A stretch of DNA of 6,279 nucleotides from contig JACMKJ010000394.1 in the NCBI GenBank assembly GCA_014380155.1, positions 1 to 6,279 on the forward strand, written 5' to 3'. This DNA is from Rhizobacter sp. (GTDB lineage: Bacteria; Pseudomonadota; Gammaproteobacteria; Burkholderiales; Burkholderiaceae_C). The notes under the pieces were generated by a model. That model was not told the origin of the DNA, did no database searches, and worked only from the letters and a program-made list of their open reading frames with translations. The translations under genes were made by a program, and so were the position numbers. Numbering within the stretch: position 1 is the first letter of the stretch; every line of letters begins with the position of its first letter. Positions 1-5,371 of the stretch are shown here, piece by piece.

Positions 1-556
1 CGCTGATGCCACGGCGCTTCAGTTCGCGCAGATATTCGGCCACCAGCTCGACGATCTTCGGCGCCAGGCCTTCGGTCGGCTCGTCGATCATGATCAGCTC
101 GGGGTCGCCCATCAGCGTGCGGCACAGGGTCAGCATCTGCTGCTCGCCGCCGGACAACACGCCCGCCTCGGTATGCTCGCGCTCCTTCAAGCGCGGGAAC
201 AGCGAGTACATGTCGTCGAACGACCAGCGCGGCTTCTTGGCCTTCCCCTTCTCGCCGAGCATCAGGTTCTGGTGCACGGTGAGCTTGGGAAAGATGTCGC
301 GGTTCTCGGGCACATAGCCGATGCCGGCGTGGGCGATCTGGTAGGCCTTCTGGCCCAGGATCTCCTTGTCACGCCACTTCACCGAGCCGTGGCCGCTGAC
401 GAGACCCATCACCGCCTTGACGGTGGTCGAGCGGCCCGAGCCGTTGCGCCCCAGAAGGCTGACGATCTCGCCCTCCTTCACGTTGAGAGAGACACCATGC
501 AGCACATGGCTCTTGCCGTAGTAGGCGTGCAGGTCTTGCAGATTCAGCATCGTCAT
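1..556 (-). CDS. livF: Liv-type ABC transporter ATP-binding protein LivF (3' end outside window)
   Basis: This is a cytoplasmic ATPase subunit that pairs with LivG to drive solute import. The first 185 residues are visible; the family is usually about 235-260 residues, so the H-loop and C-terminus lie beyond position 1. The Walker A region (residues 36-43) reads GRNGSGRS, with Arg42 (bases 431-433) where nearly all ABC ATPases have the nucleotide-binding lysine. The Q-loop position carries Glu84 in YVPENRDIF, as is common in LivF. The signature LSGGEQQ (134-140) and Walker B with catalytic glutamate, LIMIDEPTEG (154-163), are intact. I chose the ATG at 556 because GGAAG lies 7 nt upstream; the alternative ATG at 550 is 13 nt away. 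It follows livG by 83 bases and is probably cotranscribed. The intact remainder of the motifs argues against a decaying gene. Family assignment is firm; the substrate is not shown. Confidence 0.95.
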   Translation of the reverse strand, partial: MTMLNLQDLHAYYGKSHVLHGVSLNVKEGEIVSLLGRNGSGRSTTVKAVMGLVSGHGSVKWRDKEILGQKAYQIAHAGIGYVPENRDIFPKLTVHQNLMLGEKGKAKKPRWSFDDMYSLFPRLKEREHTEAGVLSGGEQQMLTLCRTLMGDPELIMIDEPTEGLAPKIVELVAEYLRELKRRGIS

Positions 557-562
557 ATCAGG

Positions 563-638
563 TCTTCCGCCGGGCCGTCCCAAGGGAGGCCTGCGCCCCC
601 TCGGGGGGCAGTGAACAAAGTGAACGTGGGGGCTTCAT
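563..638 (-). repeat. GC-rich palindromic intergenic repeat-like element between livG and livF
   Basis: The livG-livF spacer is almost entirely filled by a C/G-run sequence. Read on the minus strand it has a GCCCCC run, then GTTCACTTTGTTCAC (a direct repeat of GTTCAC separated by TTT), then a stem GCCCCC-CGA-GGGGGC (595-609), then a tail rich in GGCC and CCGG. From memory, near-identical blocks of C-run, gTTCACTtcGTTCaC, CCCCCGAGGGGG and a CGGCCCGGCGG tail are scattered between genes in Comamonadaceae and relatives; I cannot search to confirm this. There is no U-run after the stem, so it is not a standard intrinsic terminator. Its downstream end reaches the livF ribosome-binding site. Confidence 0.6.
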
Positions 639-639
639 G

Positions 640-1437
640 TCAGTGCCCCGCAGCTTGCTGATCGGCCAGGATCGAACCGAGATAGGCCTCTTGCACACGT
701 GCGTTGGCGCGCACGGCGTCGGGCGTGTCGAAGGCAATCACTTCGCCGTACACGAGCACGGCGATCTTGTCGGCCAGGCCGAACACCACGCCCATGTCGT
801 GCTCCACGGTCAGCAGCGTCTTGCCCACCGTCACCTCGCGAATCAGCTGGATGAAGCGCGAGGTTTCGCTCTTGCTCATGCCGGCGGTCGGTTCGTCGAG
901 CAGCACCACACTGGCGCCGCCCGCGATGGTGATGCCCACTTCCAGCGCGCGCTGTTCGGCATAGGTGAGGTTGACCGCCGCGATGTCGCGCTTCTTGTCG
1001 AGCTTGATCATCTTCATGACCTCTTCGGCGCGGTCGTTGGCGTCGTGCAGGTCGGACAGGAACCTCCAGAACACGTAGCGGTATCCCATCGACCACAGCA
1101 CCGCGCAGCGGATGTTCTCGAACACCGACAGCTTGGTGAACAGGTTCGACACCTGGAAGCTGCGCGCCAAGCCCTTGCGACTGATCTCGAAGGGCCGCAG
1201 CCCGTCGATGCGTTCACCGTGCAGCCGGATCTGGCCGCTGCTCAGGCCGAAGCGCCCGCTGATCAGGTTGAACAGGGTGGATTTGCCAGCCCCGTTGGGG
1301 CCGATGATGGCCACACGCTCGCCTTGTTTGACCTGCAGGCTGGCGCCTCGAATGATCTCGGTCTTGCCGAAGCTTTTGCGAACATCGTCGAGCTCGACCG
1401 CCCATTCGCTATGGGTTGAAACTGAGCCCTGGCTCAT
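640..1437 (-). CDS. livG: Liv-type ABC transporter ATP-binding protein LivG
   Basis: This is the second cytoplasmic ATPase of the importer, 265 residues and of normal length for LivG. Visible motifs are Walker A GPNGAGKS (46-53, Lys52), Q-loop Gln95 in ARSFQVSNLF, signature LTYAEQR (157-163), Walker B VVLLDEP (177-183, Glu182) and H-loop His213 in TVEHD. The signature is atypical: the fourth position, usually Gly (LSGGQ, or LSYGE in many LivG proteins), is Ala160, codon at 958-960. The C-terminal stretch GEVIAFDTPDAVRANARVQEAYLG is the usual LivG tail. The start ATG at 1437 overlaps the livM stop as ATGA, with GAGG 6 nt upstream, so translation is probably coupled to livM. Family assignment is firm; ligand specificity cannot be read from this subunit. 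Confidence 0.97.
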   Translation of the reverse strand: MSQGSVSTHSEWAVELDDVRKSFGKTEIIRGASLQVKQGERVAIIGPNGAGKSTLFNLISGRFGLSSGQIRLHGERIDGLRPFEISRKGLARSFQVSNLFTKLSVFENIRCAVLWSMGYRYVFWRFLSDLHDANDRAEEVMKMIKLDKKRDIAAVNLTYAEQRALEVGITIAGGASVVLLDEPTAGMSKSETSRFIQLIREVTVGKTLLTVEHDMGVVFGLADKIAVLVYGEVIAFDTPDAVRANARVQEAYLGSILADQQAAGH

Positions 1438-2732
1438 ACGCTACCTCTGCGGTGAATTTCTTTTTCGATTTCTTCCTGGATCGTGCCCCACTCCACCGCG
1501 AACTTGCGTCGCACCACCTCGAAGAGCGAATAGCCGACCACAAAGACGGCCGCCGAACCTAGCCAGCTGCCCACGCTCTTGATGTTGAGCACCATGCCGA
1601 AGAAGCGCACTTCGTCACCGGAGGCGGCTTCGAGCTGCAGGTGATAGACCATCTCGATGAGCGCGGCAGCGCCCAGCAGCCAGACCACCAGCGTGGCGGT
1701 CAACCCGAGGTAGGTCACCCAGAGGCGGCGGAACTTGCCGAACACCGCCACGCGCAGGTTCATCATCACCAGGCTGGAGAAGCCACCAGGCGCGTACATC
1801 ACCATCACCATGAACAGCAGGCCAAGGTAGATCAGCCAGGCCTTGGTGATCTCGGACAGCAGCACCAGGGCCAGCACCGACATCAACGCGCCGATGATCG
1901 GCCCGAAGAAAAACAGCGCGCCACCCAGGAAGGTGAACAGCAGGTAGGCGCCGGAGCGCGCGGCGTGCACCGACTCTGCCGTCACGATCTCGAAGTTGAG
2001 CGCCGTGAGGCCGCCGCCAATGCCGGCAAAGAAGCCAGCAATGATGAACGCGATGTAGCGCACGACCTGGGTGTTGTAGCCCACGAACTCGACCCGCTCG
2101 GGGTTGTCTCGCACGGCGTTGAGCATGCGGCCGAAGGGCGTTTGCGTCAGCATGAACATCAGGCCCGTGCAGACGAAGCAGTAGACCGCGATCAGGTAGT
2201 ACACCTGGATCTGCGGGCCGAAGGTGATGCCCAGGAACGGCGCACCGACCACCCGGTTGCCGCTGATGCCGCCTTCTCCACCGAAGAACTGGGGGAACAT
2301 GAGCGACATCGCAAACACGAGCTCGCCCACTCCGAGCGTGATCATGGCAAAGGTGTTGGCCGCCTTCTTGGTGGAGACCCAGCCCAGCAATGCGGCCACT
2401 GCCGCGCCGGCCAGACCACCCACCACCGGCACCAGACTCACCGGCAGCGGCATCTTGCCCGCACTGATGAGGTTGACCGCATGGATGGCCAGGAAAGCAC
2501 CCAAGCCGGTGTACACCGCATGGCCGAAGCTCAGCATGCCACCCTGGCCGAGCAACACGTTGTAGCTCAGGCAGATGATGATCATGTAGCCCATCTGGGA
2601 CAACACGGTCAGCGCCAGGCTGCTCTTGAACAGCAGCGGCGCCACGATCAGCAGCAAGGCAAAACCGCTCCAGACGATCAGCCGGCCGACATTGAAGGGC
2701 TTGAATTGGAAGAATTGTGCGTTGCTCATCAT
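1434..2732 (-). CDS. livM: Liv-type ABC transporter permease LivM, with C-terminal extension
   Basis: This is an inner-membrane permease subunit that pairs with LivH to form the translocation pore. It has 432 residues. The core (about 1-322) has many hydrophobic segments and the family motifs NVLLGQGGMLSFGHA, FGRMLNAVRDNPERVEFVGYN (the cytoplasmic coupling-helix region) and a final YLGLLFMVMVMYAPGGFSSLV, where many LivM proteins end. About 110 more residues follow (323-432, bases 1434-1766): two further predicted membrane segments (about 343-361 and 390-403) separated by a polar stretch, and a charged helix-like tail ending EEIEKEIHRRGSV. The ATG at 2732 overlaps the livH stop as TGATG. A second in-frame ATG at 2729 sits 6 nt from GAGGG, compared with 3 nt for the first, so the protein may start there. 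Confidence 0.95.
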   Translation of the reverse strand: MMSNAQFFQFKPFNVGRLIVWSGFALLLIVAPLLFKSSLALTVLSQMGYMIIICLSYNVLLGQGGMLSFGHAVYTGLGAFLAIHAVNLISAGKMPLPVSLVPVVGGLAGAAVAALLGWVSTKKAANTFAMITLGVGELVFAMSLMFPQFFGGEGGISGNRVVGAPFLGITFGPQIQVYYLIAVYCFVCTGLMFMLTQTPFGRMLNAVRDNPERVEFVGYNTQVVRYIAFIIAGFFAGIGGGLTALNFEIVTAESVHAARSGAYLLFTFLGGALFFFGPIIGALMSVLALVLLSEITKAWLIYLGLLFMVMVMYAPGGFSSLVMMNLRVAVFGKFRRLWVTYLGLTATLVVWLLGAAALIEMVYHLQLEAASGDEVRFFGMVLNIKSVGSWLGSAAVFVVGYSLFEVVRRKFAVEWGTIQEEIEKEIHRRGSV

Positions 2733-3679
2733 CAGCCCTCACGTGTGCCCATGAGGCCCTTGGGGCGGAAGATCAGCATCAACACCAACAACGCATACGG
2801 CAAGATGGGTGCGACCTCGGATATTTTCAGTTTGAGAACGGCGTAACCGAAGGTGGCCGGGTCAATCTTGATGCTCACGTTCTGCAGCAAAGTCAGCATC
2901 GATTGGTCGAGCGCCACCGCGAAGGTTTGCAGAATGCCGATCAGGAGCGACGCCGCAAATGCGCCCGCGAGCGAGCCAAACCCGCCGACCACCACCACCA
3001 CGAAGATGATCGGGCCCACGGCAGCCGCCATGCCCGGCTCGGTGACGTAGGCATTGCCACCGATCACACCGGCCAGGCCGGCGAGCGCAGAGCCGCCACC
3101 GAACACCAGCATGAACACTCGGGGCACGTTGTGGCCAAGGGCCTCGGACATCTCCGGGTGTGTGAGCGCCGATTGGATGATCAGGCCGATGCGGGTCTTG
3201 GACAGCAGCAGCCAGATCGACACCAGCATCAACAAGGCGATGAACATCATGAAGCCGCGGTACATCGGAAACTGCGTGCCGTAAAGCGTGAACAGCGGGC
3301 CATCGAGTTCGGCCGGAACACGGTAGTCCACCGGCAGGCGACCCCAGGTGAGTTGAACCAGCTCGAGCAGCACGAACGACAGGCCGAAGGTGATCAGCAA
3401 CTCTGGCACGTGCCCGAACTTGTGGACCGGGCGCAGGCAATACCGCTCGAACATCGCACCGATCAAACCCGCGACGAGCGGCGTCAGAAAGAGTGCCGGC
3501 CAGTAGCCGAAATACTTGGTGATGGTGAAGGCGAAATACGCGCCCAGCATGTAGAAGCTGGCATGGGCGAAATTGAGCACGCCCATCATGCTGAAGATCA
3601 GGGTCAGCCCCGAACTCAGCATGAACAGCAGCAGCCCGTAGCTGATGCCGTTCAACAGCGATATGGTGAAGAACTCCAT
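2732..3679 (-). CDS. livH: Liv-type ABC transporter permease LivH
   Basis: This is the inner-membrane permease partner of LivM, 315 residues from the chosen start, close to the family norm. It is almost entirely hydrophobic helices. Motifs are LLNGISYGLLLFMLSSGLTLIFSMMGVLNFAHASFYMLGAY in two adjoining parts at the N-terminus, ALTHPEMSEALGHNV as the cytoplasmic coupling region that contacts the ATPases, VVVVVGGFGSLAGAF, and the typical C-terminal LMLIFRPKGLMGTREG. The ATG at 3679 is preferred because MEFFTISLLNGISYG is the standard family N-terminus and AAGGA lies 4 nt upstream. The reading frame stays open to 3835, but the extra 52 residues are not membrane-protein-like and lack family similarity. 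It is the first gene after the intrinsic terminator, followed by livM with a one-base overlap. Confidence 0.96.
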   Translation of the reverse strand: MEFFTISLLNGISYGLLLFMLSSGLTLIFSMMGVLNFAHASFYMLGAYFAFTITKYFGYWPALFLTPLVAGLIGAMFERYCLRPVHKFGHVPELLITFGLSFVLLELVQLTWGRLPVDYRVPAELDGPLFTLYGTQFPMYRGFMMFIALLMLVSIWLLLSKTRIGLIIQSALTHPEMSEALGHNVPRVFMLVFGGGSALAGLAGVIGGNAYVTEPGMAAAVGPIIFVVVVVGGFGSLAGAFAASLLIGILQTFAVALDQSMLTLLQNVSIKIDPATFGYAVLKLKISEVAPILPYALLVLMLIFRPKGLMGTREG

Positions 3680-3888
3680 CGCGTCCTTTGATACAAGAAA
3701 GAGAAAACAACCCGTGCGCAGTACCGCGAACCCGAAGGGTTTAGCGCCACACGCAAGAGAACAAGACTTCGCAAATAGCGGGCTGGCGACCCACGCAAGT
3801 ACGCCGCCGCGATGTTGCACGCGAGCAGTGCGCAACGTAAATCATCTAGGCGACACCCCACGCTAGGGACTTCCCTGCCGCAACGCGC
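3680..3888 (-). promoter_or_regulatory. livH leader region: possible promoter and operators
   Basis: These 209 bases lie between the terminator and livH and hold no convincing gene. On the minus strand the pentamer TTGCG occurs five times here, at 3883-3879, 3835-3831, 3798-3794, 3774-3770 and 3756-3752, plus once more at 3890-3886 overlapping the end of the terminator. Two of these are exact CTTGCGTG octamers (3799-3792 and 3757-3750), 42 bases apart. An inverted repeat GTTGCGC/GTGCAAC with one mismatch spans 3836-3814, and a small AACCC-TTC-GGGTT hairpin lies at 3741-3729. No strong sigma-70 promoter stands out. A livH promoter here is expected because a terminator lies upstream, but this is inference. 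Confidence 0.4.
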
Positions 3889-3922
3889 AAAAAGAGGCAA
3901 GCCCGTCAAGGCTTGCCTCTTT
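3889..3922 (-). terminator. Intrinsic terminator downstream of the binding-protein gene
   Basis: A perfect 13-bp inverted repeat, AAAGAGGCAAGCC (minus strand 3922-3910) and GGCTTGCCTCTTT (3903-3891), encloses a 6-nt loop TTGACG. It is followed by two more T residues, giving a run of five Ts on the minus strand. The T-run direction fits transcription leaving the binding-protein gene, whose stop codon is about 63 bases upstream. On the plus strand the T run is only three long, so termination should be stronger for minus-strand transcripts. It separates the binding-protein gene from livHMGF. Confidence 0.9.
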
Positions 3923-3944
3923 GCTGGCACGTTGCATGCCGCTG

Positions 3945-3963
3945 CCGAAGGCCAGGCCTTCGG
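3945..3963 (-). other. Perfect 8-bp hairpin between the stop codon and the terminator
   Basis: CCGAAGGC and GCCTTCGG form a perfect 8-bp stem around a 3-nt loop, placed 22 bases after the binding-protein stop codon and about 22 bases before the terminator stem. No U-run follows, so it is unlikely to terminate transcription by itself. A 3' stem-loop of this kind could protect the mRNA end from exonucleases; that role is inference. Confidence 0.55.
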
Positions 3964-3985
3964 AGCGTTTCGGTGACTCAGCCGA

Positions 3986-5233
3986 TCAGGCGGGGCGCTT
4001 CATCTGGCAGGTCGTCGGGGTGCTCGAGATGTACGGCTCGAAGGTCTTCTCATTGACCCAGGTGTTGCCGGTGTTCTCGCGAGCGACCGGGTTCTTCTTG
4101 TCGGCCTTGGCCCAGGTCGCCAGGTACAGCGTCTGCTGCAGCTGGTGGTCGGAGGCACGCATCGTGATCTCACCCGAGAAGCTCTTCACCGACAAGCCTT
4201 CCATGGCCTTGGCCACCTTCACCGGATCGGTCGACTTGGCCTTGGCAATCGCTGCACCCAAGGTCTTGTAGAGGTGGACCGTGGTCGCGGTGCTGAAGTC
4301 TTCGCCCTTGAACTTGGCTTCGTATCCCTTCAGGATGTCCATGCTCTCGCCCGGCAGGTTGGGGTAGGAGCCATAGACGTACTTGACCTTGCCGATGCCG
4401 TAGTCACCCAGCGCAGCCGGTCCACCCGTCGCACCTGCGTAGTAGGTGTAGAAGTTGACGACGAGCCCGGCGTCCTTGGCTGCCTTGAACAACAGGGCCA
4501 TGTCGTTGCCCCAGTTGCCGGTGATCACGGTGTCGGCACCCGACTGCTTGATCTTGGCAACATAAGGAGCGAAGTCCTTGACCTGGGCGATGGGGTGCAG
4601 GTCTTCGCCGACGATCTGCACGTCGGGGCGCTTGCGGGCCAGAGTTTCCTTGGCGAACTTGGCGACCTGGTGACCGTGAGCGTAGTTCTGGCCAATGATG
4701 TAGACCTTCTGGACGCTCTTGTCGTCTTTCATGTAGGTCGTCATGGCTTCCATCTTCATCGACGTGTCTGCGTCGAAGCGGAAGTGCCAGTAGTTGCACT
4801 TGCTGTTGGTGAGGTCAGGGTCCACGGCGGCGTAGTTCAGGAACACGAGTTCCTTGCCGGGATTGCGCTCGTTGTGCTTGCTGATGGCGTCGATCAGGGC
4901 AGCGGCGGCGCCCGAACCATTGCCTTGTGCGATGTAGCGAATGCCCTGGTCGGTGGCGGCCTTGAGCACGCTCAGGCTTTCTTGCGGCGAACCCTTGTTG
5001 TCGAAGGGAACGATCTCGTACTTCACACCTGCAGGATTGCCCTTGCCGCTCTCGCGCTCGGCGAGGAACTGGAAGGTGTGAAGGATGCCGGTGCCGATGT
5101 TGGCCATGGGGCCCGACAGCGGGTCGATGAACGCGATTTTCACGGTTTCGCCGGCTTGGGCGAAGGCCACGCTCGCGTTGAGGGCCAGGACGGCAGCGAC
5201 TGAAACGCCGAACATCTTCTTGGTGAATTTCAT
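3986..5233 (-). CDS. Periplasmic substrate-binding protein of a Liv-type ABC transporter
   Basis: This secreted protein captures the solute and delivers it to LivH-LivM. It has 415 residues, near family length. A Sec signal peptide is clear: KFTKK n-region, hydrophobic core VSVAAVLALNASVAFA, likely cleavage after Ala25 before QAGETVKIAF. The rest matches the type 1 periplasmic-binding fold of LivJ/LivK: an opening strand VKIAFIDPLSGPMANIG (31-47), NYAAVDPDLT (133-142), VQKVYIIGQNYAHG in the second lobe, and ADTVITGNWGNDM (233-245). Two cysteines, Cys146 and Cys409, could form a disulfide. The ATG at 5233 has AGGAG 6-7 nt upstream. By eye, the LivJ threonine that contacts the ligand amino group aligns with Val137, so the ligand may not be an alpha-amino acid. 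A terminator follows the gene, so it can be expressed independently of livHMGF. Confidence 0.95.
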   Translation of the reverse strand: MKFTKKMFGVSVAAVLALNASVAFAQAGETVKIAFIDPLSGPMANIGTGILHTFQFLAERESGKGNPAGVKYEIVPFDNKGSPQESLSVLKAATDQGIRYIAQGNGSGAAAALIDAISKHNERNPGKELVFLNYAAVDPDLTNSKCNYWHFRFDADTSMKMEAMTTYMKDDKSVQKVYIIGQNYAHGHQVAKFAKETLARKRPDVQIVGEDLHPIAQVKDFAPYVAKIKQSGADTVITGNWGNDMALLFKAAKDAGLVVNFYTYYAGATGGPAALGDYGIGKVKYVYGSYPNLPGESMDILKGYEAKFKGEDFSTATTVHLYKTLGAAIAKAKSTDPVKVAKAMEGLSVKSFSGEITMRASDHQLQQTLYLATWAKADKKNPVARENTGNTWVNEKTFEPYISSTPTTCQMKRPA

Positions 5234-5371
5234 CTACTTCTCCTTGTGTACAAAATCAAAACCATGTGACCTTAACCGAACATTGCCGCGTAAAGCTTCA
5301 AGGAATACCCGGAATCGCACGACAGTGCAAACACGTAGGAACCCCGGGGCAACTTGGTGCTCGTCTGCCTT
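5234..5371 (-). promoter_or_regulatory. Spacer upstream of the binding-protein gene, weak promoter candidate
   Basis: These 138 bases separate the acyl-CoA synthetase stop from the binding-protein start. I see no U-run terminator, so read-through from the synthetase is possible. The best sigma-70-like pair I find is TTGCAC (5330-5325) and TATTCC (5307-5302) with a 17-base spacer, only 3 of 6 consensus matches each, so this is weak. The ribosome-binding site AAGGAG ends 6 nt before the ATG. A short TTGT-GT-ACAA inverted repeat lies just upstream of it. Confidence 0.3.

Noticed and set aside
1641..2846. Long open plus-strand frame opposite livM
   Set aside because: It mirrors livM on the other strand; the His/Gln/Glu/Arg-rich composition is typical of a frame opposite a GC-rich hydrophobic membrane-protein gene, with no recognisable domain.
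2986..3002. Trinucleotide run ACC/GTG inside livH as a possible slippage repeat
   Set aside because: It encodes a run of valines in a membrane helix next to the conserved GGFGS; only a few repeats, so ordinary coding composition is a sufficient explanation.
2717..3691. Long open plus-strand frame opposite livH
   Set aside because: Same shadow effect: low-complexity, charged translation with no motif, and it runs across the livH start and the livM-livH junction.
3680..3835. N-terminal extension of livH by 52 codons
   Set aside because: The extension is not hydrophobic in the family pattern, and the ATG at 3679 has a ribosome-binding site and gives the standard LivH N-terminus.
3846..3866. 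Two CTAG sites 17 bases apart as an operator
   Set aside because: CTAG is rare in many bacteria, but two short sites without a flanking conserved palindrome are too little to call.
3652..3930. Small 92-codon minus-strand frame upstream of livH
   Set aside because: It would have to be translated through the intrinsic terminator stem and overlaps the livH start in another frame; the sequence resembles nothing I know.
4145..5203. Open plus-strand frame of 352 codons opposite the binding-protein gene
   Set aside because: It lies entirely within a clear signal-peptide-bearing gene on the minus strand; no domain or own ribosome-binding site supports it.
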